Both the position numbers and the translations under genes were made by a program. The notes beneath the pieces were generated by a model that worked only from the letters and a program-made list of their open reading frames with translations, had not been told where the DNA came from and did not search any database. A stretch of DNA of 64,000 nt from Dechloromonas denitrificans (GTDB lineage: Bacteria; Pseudomonadota; Gammaproteobacteria; Burkholderiales; Rhodocyclaceae): assembly GCF_020510665.1 (NCBI RefSeq), contig NZ_CP075187.1, positions 1,880,501-1,944,500 on the forward strand, read 5' to 3'. Of this stretch, positions 19,221 through 29,860 are shown in pieces (position 1 is the first letter of the stretch; every line of letters begins with the position of its first letter).

Positions 19221-19297
19221 TGGTGTGCCCGGAGGGACTCGAACCCCCGACCTGCTGCTTAGAAGGCAGCTGCTCTATCCAGTTGAGCTACGGGCAC
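19221..19297 (-). tRNA. tRNA-Arg (anticodon TCT)
   Basis: A full cloverleaf can be drawn on the minus strand: acceptor GTGCCCG/CGGGCAC, anticodon stem GCTGC/GCAGC with loop CTTCTAA, and T-arm GGGGG-TTCGAGT-CCCTC. The CCA end is encoded. It is transcribed after tRNA-Pro, 24 bases away, probably as one precursor. Confidence 0.96.
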
Positions 19298-19321
19298 TAG
19301 AGGGGGAAAACCAGAAATGGA

Positions 19322-19398
19322 TGGTCGGGGCGGTGGGATTCGAACTCACGACCCTCTGCTCCCAAAGCAGATGCGCTACCAGACTGCGCTACGCCCCG
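19322..19398 (-). tRNA. tRNA-Pro (anticodon TGG)
   Basis: Acceptor CGGGGCG/CGCCCCG, anticodon stem TCTGC/GCAGA with loop TTTGGGA, a standard D-arm AGCGCAGTCTGGTAGCGC and encoded CCA. It is the first gene of a two-tRNA minus-strand unit. Confidence 0.96.
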
Positions 19399-19411
19399 AC
19401 ACAAGAATTGC

Positions 19412-19417
19412 ATTATA
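19412..19417 (-). promoter_or_regulatory. -10 box of the tRNA-Pro/tRNA-Arg unit
   Basis: A perfect minus-strand TATAAT lies 14 bases before the tRNA-Pro 5' end. No good -35 box is visible at 16-18 bases; the nearest candidates are GGTGCG-like. Confidence 0.5.
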
Positions 19418-19474
19418 GCACCACCCCGAAATCCGCACCAGATCAGGAGCCTATGTTTTTGAAACAAACTTTTC

Positions 19475-19503
19475 TTGCGAAAACTACGCCAATCTGATAT
19501 TTA
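19475..19503 (+). promoter_or_regulatory. Predicted dksA promoter
   Basis: TTGCGA (19475-19480), 17-base spacer, TATTTA (19498-19503), with the dksA ATG 34 bases downstream. Confidence 0.5.
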
Positions 19504-19537
19504 ATCGCCTTTTTCGTAACTGGGACACACAAGCAAA

Positions 19538-19963
19538 ATGGCAGAAGAGCTCCTCCACAAACATTTCCCCCCGTACGAACCCAAAGAGGGCGAGGAGTAC
19601 ATGAGCGCGAAGCAACTCGCGCATTTCCGCAAAATCCTTGAAACACTCAAAAAGGAATTGGGTGAAGATATCGACCGCACGGTACACACCATGCAGGACG
19701 AAGCAACTGTCTTTGCCGACCCGAACGACCGTGCCAGCCAGGAAACCGATATCGCCATCGAATTGCGCAATCGCGACCGTGAACGCAAGCTGATCAAGAA
19801 AATCGACGAAACGCTCGGCCGCATCGAAAGCGGCGATTACGGCTTCTGCGACAAATGCGGCGTCGAAGTTGGCATCAAGCGCCTGGAGGCTCGCCCGACG
19901 GCCACGCTGTGCATTGACTGCAAGACGCTGGAAGAAATGAAGGAACGCCAGATGGCGAAGTAA
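19538..19963 (+). CDS. dksA: RNA polymerase-binding transcription factor DksA
   Basis: DksA enters the RNA polymerase secondary channel and, with ppGpp, controls rRNA, tRNA and biosynthetic promoters. The 141-residue protein has an N-terminal coiled coil with the acidic tip DPNDRASQETD and a C-terminal zinc finger CDKCGVEVG...CIDC. Length and motifs are standard. It is monocistronic with its own promoter and a strong terminator. Confidence 0.97.
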   Translation: MAEELLHKHFPPYEPKEGEEYMSAKQLAHFRKILETLKKELGEDIDRTVHTMQDEATVFADPNDRASQETDIAIELRNRDRERKLIKKIDETLGRIESGDYGFCDKCGVEVGIKRLEARPTATLCIDCKTLEEMKERQMAK

Positions 19964-20009
19964 TTCGCCCGTCTGATTCCTGCGGTCGACTTACACCGAA
20001 CCGCAAAAA

Positions 20010-20041
20010 CAAAGGGCGCCTTGCGGCGCCCTTTGTTTTTT
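20010..20041. terminator. Terminator of dksA
   Basis: Stem CAAAGGGCGCC/GGCGCCCTTTG (11 bp) with loop TTGC and then T6. It sits between convergent dksA and pnp and is A-rich on the other side, so it may work both ways. Confidence 0.88.
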
Positions 20042-20077
20042 CAGAGGCCTGCCGAAGCAGGCCCGCTGACCACGCTA

Positions 20078-22207
20078 TTACTGAGCGGCTTCCGGTGCAG
20101 GAGCGGCAGCGCCACCCTCTTCTGCAGCAACAGCCTTCATCGACAGCTTGACGCGACCGCGGTCGTCGGTTTCGAGAACCTTGACGCGAACGATCTGGCC
20201 TTCCTTGACGTAGTCTTCGACCTTGTTGACACGCTCCTGGGCGATCTGCGAGATATGCAGCAGACCATCCTTGCCCGGCAACACGGAAACGATGGCACCG
20301 AAATCAAGAATCTTCAGTACGGTACCTTCGTAGATCTTGCCGATTTCGACTTCCGCGGTGATCGCATCGATACGCGAACGAGCGGCAGCAGCCGCTTCGC
20401 CGCTGGTGGCGGCGATGGTGATCGTACCGTCGTCCTGGATGTCGATCGTCGTACCGGTTTCTTCGGTCAGGGCGCGGATAACTGCACCACCCTTGCCGAT
20501 GACGTCACGGATCTTTTCCGGGTTGATCTTGAAGGTGTACAGACGCGGCGCGTAAGCAGACATCTCTTCACGCGGACCTGCAGCCGATTCCTGCATCAGG
20601 TTCAGAATGTGGATACGGGCATCCTTGGCCTGAGCCAGTGCAACCTGCATGATTTCCTTGGTGATGCCCTGGATCTTGATATCCATCTGCAGCGCGGTGA
20701 TACCGGTCGTCGAACCAGCCACCTTGAAGTCCATGTCGCCGAGGTGATCTTCGTCGCCGAGGATGTCGGTCAGCACGGCGAAACGGTTGCCGTCCTTGAT
20801 CAGACCCATGGCGATACCAGCAACGTGTGCCTTGAGCGGCACGCCAGCATCCAGCAGCGCCAGACAGCCGCCGCAAACGGAAGCCATTGAGGACGAACCA
20901 TTGGATTCGGTGATTTCCGAAACCAGACGCATCGAGTAGGAGAAATCTTCCGGCTTCGGCAGCACGGCAAGCAGCGCACGCTTGGCCAGACGGCCATGAC
21001 CGATTTCGCGACGCTTCGGCGTACCGACACGACCGCATTCGCCGGTAGCATACGGGGGCATGTTGTAATGCAGCATGAAGCGGTCGCGGTATTCGCCGGC
21101 CAACGCATCGATGATCTGCTCGTCGCGGTTGGTGCCGAGCGTGGCGACAGCCAGCGCCTGGGTTTCGCCACGGGTAAACAGCGCCGAGCCATGGGTGCGC
21201 GGCAGGACGCCGGAACGCATGGTGATTGGGCGCACGGTGCGCGTGTCGCGACCGTCGATACGCGGAGCACCGCTCAGGATGCGGCCACGAACGATGGAAG
21301 CTTCGATTTCGTGGAACAGATTGCCAACAGTGTTTTCGTCCGGGGCGCCTTCGGCACCGCTACACAGGGCAGCAACGGCTTCAGCACGGATGACCTTGAC
21401 GGCCTGGCTGCGCGTTTGCTTGACGGTGATGTTGTAGGCTTCTTCGAGCTTGGCACCGACCAGGGCGGTCAGGCTGGCAACCAGCGCTTCATCCTTCGGC
21501 GCAGCTTGCCATTCCCATTCCGGCTTGCCGGCTTCTTCAACCAGTTCGTTGATGGCGTTGATCGCCTTCTGCATTTCGGTATGGCCGAAAACCACGGCGC
21601 CGAGCATGACCTCTTCGGACAGTTGATCGGCTTCGGATTCAACCATCAGCACGGCCGCTTCGGTACCGGCAACAACGAGGTCGAGCTGGCTGGATTTGAG
21701 CTGGCTCAGGGTCGGGCACAGGACGTACTGGCCATCGATGTAACCGACGCGGGCAGCGCCGATCGGACCGTTGAACGGCACGCCGGAGATAGCCAGCGCA
21801 GCGGAAGCACCGATCAGGGCCGGAATGTCGGAGTCAATTTCCGGGTTCAGGGACATCACGGTAGCGATAACCTGAACTTCGTTGTAGAAACCTTCCGGGA
21901 ACAGCGGACGGATCGGGCGATCGATCAGGCGGCAGGTCAGCGTTTCCTTTTCGGAAGGACGGCCTTCACGCTTGAAGAAACCACCGGGGATACGGCCGGC
22001 AGCGTAGGTTTTTTCCTGGTAATCGACGGTCAGCGGGAAGAAATCCTGGCCCGGCTTGGCATTCTTGGCAGCCACGACGGTAACCAGAACCACGGTTTCT
22101 TCCATGGAAACGAGGACAGCACCGCCAGCCTGGCGGGCAACTTCGCCGGTTTCGATGGTGACTTGATGGGCACCATAGGCGAACGTTTTTTTCACGACAT
22201 TAAACAT
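20078..22207 (-). CDS. pnp: Polyribonucleotide nucleotidyltransferase (PNPase)
   Basis: PNPase degrades RNA 3' to 5' by phosphorolysis and is part of the degradosome. The 709-residue protein has two RNase PH domains ([34 protein letters not shown]), a KH domain ([20 protein letters not shown]) and a C-terminal S1 domain ([20 protein letters not shown]). AAAGGAAA precedes the ATG. It follows rpsO in the usual order, with a terminator hairpin between them. Confidence 0.97.
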   Translation of the reverse strand: MFNVVKKTFAYGAHQVTIETGEVARQAGGAVLVSMEETVVLVTVVAAKNAKPGQDFFPLTVDYQEKTYAAGRIPGGFFKREGRPSEKETLTCRLIDRPIRPLFPEGFYNEVQVIATVMSLNPEIDSDIPALIGASAALAISGVPFNGPIGAARVGYIDGQYVLCPTLSQLKSSQLDLVVAGTEAAVLMVESEADQLSEEVMLGAVVFGHTEMQKAINAINELVEEAGKPEWEWQAAPKDEALVASLTALVGAKLEEAYNITVKQTRSQAVKVIRAEAVAALCSGAEGAPDENTVGNLFHEIEASIVRGRILSGAPRIDGRDTRTVRPITMRSGVLPRTHGSALFTRGETQALAVATLGTNRDEQIIDALAGEYRDRFMLHYNMPPYATGECGRVGTPKRREIGHGRLAKRALLAVLPKPEDFSYSMRLVSEITESNGSSSMASVCGGCLALLDAGVPLKAHVAGIAMGLIKDGNRFAVLTDILGDEDHLGDMDFKVAGSTTGITALQMDIKIQGITKEIMQVALAQAKDARIHILNLMQESAAGPREEMSAYAPRLYTFKINPEKIRDVIGKGGAVIRALTEETGTTIDIQDDGTITIAATSGEAAAAARSRIDAITAEVEIGKIYEGTVLKILDFGAIVSVLPGKDGLLHISQIAQERVNKVEDYVKEGQIVRVKVLETDDRGRVKLSMKAVAAEEGGAAAPAPEAAQ

Positions 22208-22285
22208 AGTTTCCTTTCACTCTCAACACAATAAACAACGATTTATCAACAACTTACAACAAAACGACAAACAGCACTGCAAAAA

Positions 22286-22319
22286 GCAAAAAAAGCGGCC
22301 GGGAAAAATCCGGGCCGCT
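22286..22319 (-). terminator. rpsO-pnp intergenic terminator
   Basis: Minus-strand stem AGCGGCC/GGCCGCT (7 bp, with two more pairs after one mismatch) is followed by T7. It probably ends rpsO mRNA or sets the rpsO:pnp ratio. Confidence 0.75.
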
Positions 22320-22340
22320 CTTTCGTGGCTTCGTTCTGGC

Positions 22341-22610
22341 TTACTTGCGCAGACCGAGGCGGGTAATCAGGGTACGGTAGGAATCAACATCCTTGCCCTT
22401 GAGGTAGTCCAGCAGCTTGCGACGCTGGCTAACCAGGCGCAGCAGACCACGACGGGAGTGGTGATCCTTGGAGTGTTCCTTGAAGTGCGGCGTCAGGTCG
22501 TTGATGCGTGCGGTCAGCAGAGCGATCTGAACTTCGGAAGAACCGGTGTCGCCCGGAGCGCGCTGGAATTCTGCAACGATTGCAGCCTTGACTTCAGTAG
22601 TGAATGCCAT
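22341..22610 (-). CDS. rpsO: Ribosomal protein S15 (uS15)
   Basis: The 89-residue sequence with [33 protein letters not shown] and [12 protein letters not shown] is standard uS15, which binds 16S rRNA helices in the central domain. The start ATG 22610 gives the normal length; longer in-frame extension is spurious. A promoter-like TATAAT and hairpin lie in its leader. Confidence 0.98.
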   Translation of the reverse strand: MAFTTEVKAAIVAEFQRAPGDTGSSEVQIALLTARINDLTPHFKEHSKDHHSRRGLLRLVSQRRKLLDYLKGKDVDSYRTLITRLGLRK

Positions 22611-22668
22611 TTCAAACTCTCTTTCATGGTTACGACGCCGCCCCGGTTTGATAGAGCCAGCGCCAGTT

Positions 22669-22707
22669 AAAAAACTCCCTGTTGGCAACAGGAAGCCTTG
22701 AATTATA
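22669..22707 (-). promoter_or_regulatory. rpsO leader: TATAAT box followed by a terminator-like hairpin
   Basis: On the minus strand a perfect TATAAT (22702-22707) overlaps the truB stop. It is followed by stem CCTGTT/AACAGG (22678-22692) and T6 (22669-22674). The hairpin may end the upstream operon, or it may attenuate rpsO transcription. A matching -35 box is weak. Confidence 0.45.
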
Positions 22708-23611
22708 ACTCTTTTACGGCGAGTTGTACCAAACGTTTTGGCCAAAGCCGGCCATCAGGCCCCGGCTCGCCCACACCAATCAGGTATCCCGCCGCATAAA
22801 CACGGATCTTGCCGCTCATGCCGACTGGCAAATCGACCGGATTACCGTGCCGGAAGCGTTGCTCGGCTTCGCCTTCGACCGAAATGACCGGCAGGCTGCT
22901 GACCAGCGCATCGACCGGCTGCAGGCGCCCTGCCCGTCCGGCCTCATCGAGTGCTTCAAGCTCGGCAAGGGTTACTGAATTCTGCAGATCGAGGTCACCC
23001 ACCCGGGTCCGTCGCAAGCCTTTCAGGTGCGCGCCACAACCAAGCAAGGCACCGATATCGGTGGCCAGTACGCGGATGTAGGTCCCCTTGCTGCAACTGA
23101 CGCGCAAGCTCAGGGTGTCACCCTCCAGCCCCAGCATGTCGATGCTGTGAATCGTCACTGCACGCGGCTCACGCTCAACCTCGATACCCTTGCGCGCCAA
23201 CTCGTAAAGCGGCCGGCCATTGCGCTTGAGGGCCGAATGCATCGGCGGAATCTGCTGGATATCGCCAATGAAACGAGGCAAGACGGCCAAAACATCGGTT
23301 TCGGAGACGTTGACCGCAGCAGTGGTCAAAACCACCCCGTCGGCATCGCCGGAGTCAGTCGTGACACCCAGTTGCAGGAGGGCTTCGTAAGTTTTATCGG
23401 CATCGAGCAGGTCGGCCGAAAATTTGGTCGCTTCGCCAAAACACAGCGGCAACAGACCGGTCGCCAGCGGATCGAGCGTCCCGGTATGCCCCCCCTTGGC
23501 GGCCGAAAACAAACGACGCGCCTTTTGCAGCGCGTCGTTGGAGGTCAGGCCGATCGGTTTGTCGAGCAACAGCACACCGTCGACCTGTTTCCAGGTCTTC
23601 TTGACTTGCAT
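22703..23611 (-). CDS. truB: tRNA pseudouridine(55) synthase
   Basis: TruB makes pseudouridine 55 in the T-loop of tRNAs. The 302-residue protein has the catalytic [18 protein letters not shown] (Asp nucleophile) and the RVLATDIG and [10 protein letters not shown] segments. It is in the rimP-nusA-infB-rbfA-truB order common in proteobacteria, seven bases after rbfA. Confidence 0.96.
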   Translation of the reverse strand: MQVKKTWKQVDGVLLLDKPIGLTSNDALQKARRLFSAAKGGHTGTLDPLATGLLPLCFGEATKFSADLLDADKTYEALLQLGVTTDSGDADGVVLTTAAVNVSETDVLAVLPRFIGDIQQIPPMHSALKRNGRPLYELARKGIEVEREPRAVTIHSIDMLGLEGDTLSLRVSCSKGTYIRVLATDIGALLGCGAHLKGLRRTRVGDLDLQNSVTLAELEALDEAGRAGRLQPVDALVSSLPVISVEGEAEQRFRHGNPVDLPVGMSGKIRVYAAGYLIGVGEPGPDGRLWPKRLVQLAVKEL

Positions 23612-23617
23612 GAAAAC

Positions 23618-23986
23618 TCAGTCGTCCGGCGTTTGATCGCTCAGGGCCGAGGCACGGTCGATCAGTTCCGACATGCTGGCCCCGCGTTCGAGCGAATTAT
23701 CGTAAATGAAGTGCAACTCCGGCAGCGTGTGGATATGAATCCGACGCCCCAGTTCACGCCGCAGGAAACCCGACGCCCGCTTCAGGCCACGCTCGATTTC
23801 TTCAAGATGCTCGGCATTGAGCGTCGTGAAAAAAATCTTGGCATGGGCGTAATCCGGCGTCAGCTGGACCTCGGTCAGGCTGATCATGCCGACGCGCGGA
23901 TCTTTCAGCTCGGTACGAATCAGATCGGCGAGGTCGCGGCGGACTTGTTCCGCGACCCGGTCGCTACGTTGAAACCCGCGCTTCAT
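23618..23986 (-). CDS. rbfA: 30S ribosome-binding factor A
   Basis: The 122-residue KH-fold protein ([35 protein letters not shown]) binds the 30S subunit during late maturation of 16S rRNA. It starts four bases inside the infB end (ATGA-type overlap), so it is co-translated with infB. Confidence 0.95.
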   Translation of the reverse strand: MKRGFQRSDRVAEQVRRDLADLIRTELKDPRVGMISLTEVQLTPDYAHAKIFFTTLNAEHLEEIERGLKRASGFLRRELGRRIHIHTLPELHFIYDNSLERGASMSELIDRASALSDQTPDD

Positions 23987-26742
23987 TTGAGCGTACGCGC
24001 CACTTCCTGGATTTCGTACACTTCGAGCTGATCGCCCTCTTGAATATCGTTGTTATTCTTGAGCGACAAACCACACTCGAAGTTGCTGCGAACTTCCTTG
24101 ACGTCATCCTTGAAGCGCTTGAGCGAGTCAAGCTCACCGTCCCACTGAACCACGTTGTTGCGCAACAGGCGAACACGGGAACCGCGCTTGACGAAACCTT
24201 CCAGGACGTAACAGCCGGCAATGGCACCCACCTTGGAAACCATGAATACCTGGCGAATTTCGACCATACCGGTAACCTGCTCGCGCTTCTCGGGCGACAA
24301 CATGCCGGAAAGAGCCGATTTCACTTCGTCGACCGCGTCATAGATCACGTTGTAGTAACGGATATCGACACCGAAGGTTTCGGCCAGCTTGCGCGAATTG
24401 GCATCGGCACGGGTATTGAAGCCGATGATGACCGCGCCGGAAGCCTGCGCCAGATTGACGTCGGATTCGCTGATCGCACCGACGGCACCGTGAATAATCT
24501 GCACACGGACTTCTTCGTTCGACAGCTTGGCCAGGGTTTGCACCAACGCTTCCTGGGAACCTTGCACGTCGGCCTTGACGATGAGGGGCAGCGTCTTGAT
24601 TTCGCCTTCCTTCATCTGCTCGAACATGTTCTCGAGCTTGGCAGCCTGGGCCTTGGCCAGCTTGACGTCGCGGAACTTGCCTTGACGGAACAGCGCGATT
24701 TCACGAGCTTTCTTTTCATCGACCAGGACAATCGCCTCTTCGCCAGCCGCCGGAACGTCCGACAAACCAAGGATTTCAACCGGGATGGACGGACCAGCCT
24801 CGTTGATCGGCTTACCGTTTTCGTCCAGCATGGCACGAACGCGACCGAAGACCTGACCGGCCAACACGACATCGCCGCGCTTCAAGGTACCGGACTGAAC
24901 CAGCATGGTGGCCACAGCACCGCGACCTTTGTCGAGACGGGCTTCAATGATCAGACCCTTGGCCGGCGCATCCTTCTGGGCGGTCAGTTCAAGCACTTCT
25001 GCCTGAAGCAGAACCTGCTCAAGCAACTCGTCGATGCCCATGCCCTTCTTGGCGGAAACCGGCACGAACGGCGAATCGCCGCCGTACTCTTCAGGAATGA
25101 CGCCTTCGGCAACCAGTTCCTGCTTGACGCGATCCGGATTGGCATCCGGCTTGTCCATCTTGTTGATCGCCACGACCAGCGGCACACCGGCAGCCTTGGC
25201 GTGGTGGATGGCTTCCTTCGTCTGCGGCATGACGCCGTCGTCGGCAGCAACCACCAGGATGACGATGTCGGTCGCCTTGGCACCGCGAGCACGCATCGCC
25301 GTAAAGGCTTCGTGACCCGGGGTATCGAGGAAGGTCACCATGCCACGCTCGGTTTCAACGTGGTAGGCACCAATGTGCTGGGTAATGCCACCGGCTTCGC
25401 CAGCCGCAACCTTGGCGCGACGAATGTAGTCGAGCAGCGAGGTCTTGCCGTGGTCGACGTGACCCATGACAGTAACAACCGGCGCACGCGGCAATACGGG
25501 CACATCCTTGTGCTCGACGCCTTGGGTGTCTTCGAGGAAGGCATCCGGATCATCCAGCTTGGCAGCCAGTGCAACGTGCCCCATTTCCTCGACCACGATC
25601 ATGGCCGTTTCCTGGTCCAGCACCTGGTTGATGGTAACCATCGAACCCATTTTCATCATGGCGCGAATGATTTCGGTCGCCTTGATGGCCATCTTGTGAG
25701 CCAGATCAGAAACAGAAATGGTTTCCGGAATGTGCACTTCACGCACGACCGGCTCGGTCGGCGCCTGGAAGCTACCCTGACCGTCATCGGCCTTGCTGCC
25801 ATGCTTCTTGTGGCCATGACGACCATCTTTCCAGGAGCTTCCGGTATCGGACGAACGCGTCTTGATGCCCGGCTTCTTCTTGCCATCATCGGCACGACCG
25901 CCAGCCTTCTTGGCATCCTTGCCCGGAGCATCCGGCTTCTTGTGCAAGGTACCTTTTTCGGCAGCGGGCGCTTGCGCCTTGGCCAGGGCAGCAGCTTGCT
26001 GCTTGGCAAGCTCGGCTGCCTTGGCAGCGGCAGCCGCCGCTTCGGCCTGCTGACGGGCGCGCACCAGATCAGCTTCGCGCTCCTGCTTCTGCTTCAGTTC
26101 GCGCTCTTGAATTTCACGCAATTGACGGTAGCGACGATCCTGCTCTTCACGTGCTTTCAGTTCGGCTTCACCGATAACCTGGGCGCGGGTCGGTGGGACA
26201 ACCACCGCAGGCGCCTCAACAACAGCCTCAACCGGCGCCACTTCAACAACCGGCTCAGGAATCGGCTCAGGCTCGATAACCGGCTCAGGCACAGGTTCCG
26301 GCTCGGGTTCCGGCATCGGCTCAGGCTCGACAACCGGCTCAGGAATCGGTTCAGCTTCAACAACCGGCACCTCGACGATAGCGTCGACCGGCAATTCATG
26401 GGACTCGTCTGCCAGTTCACCCATGGTATCGCCTGCATGCTCACCCAGCTCACGCTTGACTAGAACACGCTTTTTGCGAACTTCAACCTGGACAGTACGG
26501 GCCCGACCATGCGAATCGGTTGCCTTGATTTCGGACGTCTGCTTGCGCATCAGGGTGATCTTGGTCTTGGACTCGTCACCGTGCGCACGGCGCAGGTAGT
26601 CGAGTAGACGATTTTTGTCCTGATCCGTCAGCGAATCATCGGCGCCTTGCTTGCCAACCCCGGCCTTGCCCAATTGCTCGAGCAGGGCCGCGACCGGCAT
26701 TTTCAGTTCAACGGCAAATTGAGAAACAGTTGTTGCGGACAT
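23983..26742 (-). CDS. infB: Translation initiation factor IF-2
   Basis: IF-2 is the GTPase that places initiator tRNA on the 30S subunit. The 919-residue protein has an N-terminal IF2_N domain, a long charged linker with Pro-Glu-Val repeats (roughly residues 115-190) and Ala/Lys/Arg-rich helices, and then the G domain with [14 protein letters not shown] and NKMD, followed by domains II-IV. The start ATG 26742 has GGAGG eight bases upstream; a longer frame to 26778 is unlikely because it would enter nusA. Confidence 0.97.
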   Translation of the reverse strand: MSATTVSQFAVELKMPVAALLEQLGKAGVGKQGADDSLTDQDKNRLLDYLRRAHGDESKTKITLMRKQTSEIKATDSHGRARTVQVEVRKKRVLVKRELGEHAGDTMGELADESHELPVDAIVEVPVVEAEPIPEPVVEPEPMPEPEPEPVPEPVIEPEPIPEPVVEVAPVEAVVEAPAVVVPPTRAQVIGEAELKAREEQDRRYRQLREIQERELKQKQEREADLVRARQQAEAAAAAAKAAELAKQQAAALAKAQAPAAEKGTLHKKPDAPGKDAKKAGGRADDGKKKPGIKTRSSDTGSSWKDGRHGHKKHGSKADDGQGSFQAPTEPVVREVHIPETISVSDLAHKMAIKATEIIRAMMKMGSMVTINQVLDQETAMIVVEEMGHVALAAKLDDPDAFLEDTQGVEHKDVPVLPRAPVVTVMGHVDHGKTSLLDYIRRAKVAAGEAGGITQHIGAYHVETERGMVTFLDTPGHEAFTAMRARGAKATDIVILVVAADDGVMPQTKEAIHHAKAAGVPLVVAINKMDKPDANPDRVKQELVAEGVIPEEYGGDSPFVPVSAKKGMGIDELLEQVLLQAEVLELTAQKDAPAKGLIIEARLDKGRGAVATMLVQSGTLKRGDVVLAGQVFGRVRAMLDENGKPINEAGPSIPVEILGLSDVPAAGEEAIVLVDEKKAREIALFRQGKFRDVKLAKAQAAKLENMFEQMKEGEIKTLPLIVKADVQGSQEALVQTLAKLSNEEVRVQIIHGAVGAISESDVNLAQASGAVIIGFNTRADANSRKLAETFGVDIRYYNVIYDAVDEVKSALSGMLSPEKREQVTGMVEIRQVFMVSKVGAIAGCYVLEGFVKRGSRVRLLRNNVVQWDGELDSLKRFKDDVKEVRSNFECGLSLKNNNDIQEGDQLEVYEIQEVARTLK

Positions 26743-26758
26743 ACTTGCTACCTCCCGC

Positions 26759-28231
26759 TCACTCAAACCAGTGAGCACGTGCCTTCAGAATAATTTCCTT
26801 GGCACGCTCTTCGTCGATGCCGGTCATTTCCGTGAGTTCATCTACCGCCAGTTCCGCGAGATCATCACGGGTCTTGACGCCATTGCCAGCCAATTTGGCG
26901 GCCAGTTCCTTGCTCATGCCTTCAAGACCAATCAGGTCGTCGGCCACATTCTCGAGTTGTTCCTCGGTGACGATGGCTTCGGTCAGCAGGGTATTGCGGG
27001 CACGATTGCGCAGTTCGTTGACGATATCTTCGTCCAGACCGTCGATTTCGAGCATTTCGGCGAGCGGCACGTAAGCCACTTCCTCAAGGGTCGAGAAACC
27101 TTCGTCGATCAGCAGGTCAGCCAGCTCTTCGTCGATATCCAGCTTTTCCATGAACATGATGCGGGTCACAGCGTGCTCGGCTTCAGACTTCTTACCAGCT
27201 TCATCCTGAGTCATCAGGTTGATCGTCCAGCCCGTCAACTCGGAAGCCAGACGAACGTTCTGACCGCTGCGACCGATGGCGATGGCGAGGTTATCTTCGT
27301 CCACCACCACATCCATGACGTGCTTTTCTTCATCGACAACGATGGAAGAGACTTCAGCCGGCGACAGTGCGCCGATGACGAACTGGGCCGGATCAGCCGA
27401 CCACAGGACGATGTCGATGTTTTCGCCGCCGATTTCGTTACGCACGGCGGTGACGCGCGAACCGCGCAGACCAACGCAGGTACCGATCGGATCGACACGT
27501 GGATCGTTCGACTTGACAGCAATCTTGGCGCGCAGACCAGGATCACGGGCGCAAGCCTTGAGCTCCATCAGGCCGTCGGAGATTTCCGGCACTTCCATGT
27601 CGAACAGACGGATGATGAATTCAGGCGCAGTACGCGACAGAATGATTTGCGGACCACGAGCATTGCGGTCGATGCGCAGCAGATAGGCACGAACACGATC
27701 GCCGACCCGCAGATTTTCCTTCGGAATCATCTGGTCGCGCGGCAGCAGGGCTTCGATCTTGCCGGCTTCGACAATCGCGTTACCACGTTCCATGCGCTTG
27801 ATGGTGCCGGAAACGACGTGCTCCTTGCGATCCAGGAAATCGGTCAGGATCTGTTCGCGCTCGGCGTCACGAATCTTTTGCAGGATGACCTGTTTGGCTG
27901 CCTGGGCGCCGATACGGCCGAAATCGATCGGCTCAAGCGCTTCTTCGAGAGAATCACCGGCTTCAATTTCCGGATCTTCTTTTTGGGCTTCGGACAGCGG
28001 CGTTTCGAGATATTCGTTGACGTATTCGTTATCCGGCACAACCTGCCAGCGACGGAAGGACTCGAAGTTACCCGTATTACGGTCGATAGCAACGCGCACA
28101 TCGGCTTCATCATGGATACGCTTTTTGGTCGCAGAAGCGAGCGCCAGTTCAAGGGCACCAAAGACGATATCCTTGTTGACGTTCTTTTCGCGGGCCAGTG
28201 CATCAACCAGCAGCAACAGTTCACGGCTCAT
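26759..28231 (-). CDS. nusA: Transcription elongation/termination factor NusA
   Basis: The 490-residue protein has the NusA N-terminal RNA polymerase-binding domain, an S1 domain ([20 protein letters not shown]), two KH domains ([18 protein letters not shown] region [37 protein letters not shown]), and two C-terminal acidic repeats. It modulates pausing, intrinsic termination and antitermination, and autoregulates its operon in E. coli. It lies between rimP and infB. Confidence 0.97.
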   Translation of the reverse strand: MSRELLLLVDALAREKNVNKDIVFGALELALASATKKRIHDEADVRVAIDRNTGNFESFRRWQVVPDNEYVNEYLETPLSEAQKEDPEIEAGDSLEEALEPIDFGRIGAQAAKQVILQKIRDAEREQILTDFLDRKEHVVSGTIKRMERGNAIVEAGKIEALLPRDQMIPKENLRVGDRVRAYLLRIDRNARGPQIILSRTAPEFIIRLFDMEVPEISDGLMELKACARDPGLRAKIAVKSNDPRVDPIGTCVGLRGSRVTAVRNEIGGENIDIVLWSADPAQFVIGALSPAEVSSIVVDEEKHVMDVVVDEDNLAIAIGRSGQNVRLASELTGWTINLMTQDEAGKKSEAEHAVTRIMFMEKLDIDEELADLLIDEGFSTLEEVAYVPLAEMLEIDGLDEDIVNELRNRARNTLLTEAIVTEEQLENVADDLIGLEGMSKELAAKLAGNGVKTRDDLAELAVDELTEMTGIDEERAKEIILKARAHWFE

Positions 28232-28252
28232 GGGCTAAAACCTCCTAGTCCT

Positions 28253-28693
28253 TCAGTCGAATCGGGGCACGATGCGTGCCTTTTCGATATTATTGAATTC
28301 GAGTTCCACATCATCTTTTTCGAGGCGCAGACCAACCTTGCCATCCTTGCAACCAAGCAGTTCGCCCTGGAAATTGCGGCGACCGGCATGCGGAATGCGC
28401 AGCTTGATCTGGATATCCTGACCGGCAAAACGCTCAAAGTCAGCCGCCTTCTTGACAACCCGATCCAGGCCCGGCGAAGAAATCTCCAGGCGGTCGTAAT
28501 CGTAGTTTTCAACTTCGAAAACACGCGACAACTGGTTGGAAACCTTGGCGCAATCCTCGACGTCAATCCCCGTCGCCTTGCCCGGCGCATCGATAAAGAC
28601 ACGAATAGTCCGGCCGCGTGGCGACATCTCGACATCGACGAGTTCATAACCCAGACCGACAACGGTCGTTTCAAGCAGCGTATTTAAATCCAT
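28253..28693 (-). CDS. rimP: Ribosome maturation factor RimP
   Basis: The 146-residue protein (YELVDVEMSPRGRTIRVFID; LEISSPGLDRVVKKAADFER) is RimP, which assists 30S subunit assembly. ATG 28693 is used; a GTG two codons upstream is possible. It is the first gene of the rimP-nusA-infB-rbfA-truB unit and is preceded by a leader with two terminator-like hairpins. Confidence 0.95.
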   Translation of the reverse strand: MDLNTLLETTVVGLGYELVDVEMSPRGRTIRVFIDAPGKATGIDVEDCAKVSNQLSRVFEVENYDYDRLEISSPGLDRVVKKAADFERFAGQDIQIKLRIPHAGRRNFQGELLGCKDGKVGLRLEKDDVELEFNNIEKARIVPRFD

Positions 28694-28700
28694 AGCCACA

Positions 28701-28763
28701 AATAAAAAATGGGCGAAACGCCCACCTCATTGAAAAAAAGATGCCCCACCAAAAATGGCGGGA
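28701..28763 (-). promoter_or_regulatory. Leader of rimP-nusA-infB with two terminator-like hairpins
   Basis: Between the predicted promoter and rimP lie, in order of transcription, a stem of about 7 bp (CCCGCC/GGUGGG with one G-U, 28744-28763) followed by T7 (28733-28739), and a perfect 6-bp stem TGGGCG/CGCCCA (28710-28724) followed by T6. The second ends 16 bases before the rimP ATG. This looks like an attenuator region. An alternative is that one hairpin ends rluB transcription and the promoter call is wrong. Confidence 0.5.
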
Positions 28764-28778
28764 GGAACAAACCCGTGA

Positions 28779-28807
28779 ATTATAACGAGTTTATCCCTTC
28801 CCGTAAA
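28779..28807 (-). promoter_or_regulatory. Predicted promoter of rimP-nusA-infB
   Basis: Minus-strand TTTACG (28802-28807), 17-base spacer, perfect TATAAT (28779-28784). The expected start near 28772 leaves a leader of about 80 bases. Confidence 0.55.
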
Positions 28808-28822
28808 TGAATCCCCCCGACT

Positions 28823-29860
28823 TTATGCGCTCTCCGGGTCCTGAGGTGGCGGCGCAATAGCCTTATCCAGTTCGCGAACAAAAAGCTTGGCCTCGGCATC
28901 GGTCAATTCACGGACACGGCCGCGCTTGAGCTGCGGCGGCAACTGGAACGGCCCGTAGCGGACACGAATCAGGCGGCTTACCGTGCAATTGACCGCCTCG
29001 AACATACGGCGCACTTCGCGGTTGCGACCCTCATAAATAGTCACGCGATACCAATGATTCGCCCCCTCCCCGCCACCATCTTCCAGTGAGGCAAAGCTGG
29101 CCGGGCCATCTTCAAGCTCAATCCCGGCGAGCAACTGCTTCTGCGCTTCGTCGGTCAGTTCGCCAAGCACACGCACGGCGTATTCGCGAACCAGTTGGGA
29201 ACTCGGATGCATCAGCTTGTTGGCCAACTCACCGGAGGTCGTAAACAGCAACAGGCCGGAGGTATTGAAGTCGAGACGACCGACTGCGATCCAGCGCCCG
29301 CCACGGATGCGCGGCAGAGCCGAGAAAACCGAAGGACGGCCATCCGGATCGTCACGCGAGACAATCTCGCCTTCCGGCTTGTGATACATCACGATGCGCG
29401 GCACCCGGGCGCTGGTGAAGCGCAGATTGACCAGACGCCCGCCAATCTTGACCTTGTCGGTCGGAATCACGGTTTGACCGAGCACAGCCGTCACGCCATT
29501 GACGCTGATCCGGCCTGCGGCAATCCACTCTTCCATTTCACGACGCGAACCGACACCGCCTTGAGCCAGCACTTTCTGCAGGCGTTCCGGCTTGGCCTCG
29601 GCGATCAGCTTGCCGCTGCGTGCGACATTGCCGCGATTAGCCCGACCGATGGCCGGCGGCCCGGAACGGCGACGCGGCGCCGCAGCCGGCGCTGCAGTCG
29701 GCACACCCTCGCCGGCTTCACCCGCCTCGACCGGCGCCGGACGCGGCCCACGGCCACGCGGCGCATCGCTCTTGCGGTCGACACCGCGTTCGCTGCGTTT
29801 TTCAAAACCGCCCTCACCCTTCTGGGGCGACGGACGAAGCGGAGTACGTTTAGATTTCAT
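28823..29860 (-). CDS. rluB: 23S rRNA pseudouridine(2605) synthase
   Basis: The 345-residue protein has an N-terminal basic/Pro/Ala-rich extension (about 90 residues), an S4 domain ([20 protein letters not shown]) and a pseudouridine synthase domain with catalytic [15 protein letters not shown] and [13 protein letters not shown]. It matches RluB of the RsuA group. Its start overlaps the scpB end by 11 bases. Confidence 0.92.
   Translation of the reverse strand: MKSKRTPLRPSPQKGEGGFEKRSERGVDRKSDAPRGRGPRPAPVEAGEAGEGVPTAAPAAAPRRRSGPPAIGRANRGNVARSGKLIAEAKPERLQKVLAQGGVGSRREMEEWIAAGRISVNGVTAVLGQTVIPTDKVKIGGRLVNLRFTSARVPRIVMYHKPEGEIVSRDDPDGRPSVFSALPRIRGGRWIAVGRLDFNTSGLLLFTTSGELANKLMHPSSQLVREYAVRVLGELTDEAQKQLLAGIELEDGPASFASLEDGGGEGANHWYRVTIYEGRNREVRRMFEAVNCTVSRLIRVRYGPFQLPPQLKRGRVRELTDAEAKLFVRELDKAIAPPPQDPESA

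Noticed and set aside
19221..19398. tRNA genes as an integration site of a genomic island
   Set aside because: No integrase, direct repeat of a tRNA 3' end or compositional block was found nearby.
20996..22234. 412-residue open frame opposite pnp
   Set aside because: Antisense shadow of pnp.
26150..26400. Repetitive region as a CRISPR-like array
   Set aside because: The repeats are short codon repeats inside infB, with no spacers.
24040..26463. 807-residue plus-strand open frame opposite infB
   Set aside because: It lies wholly antisense to a certain infB gene, is low in complexity and results from GC-rich codon bias.
26771..28687. 638-residue open frame opposite nusA and rimP
   Set aside because: Antisense shadow of two conserved genes; no domain.
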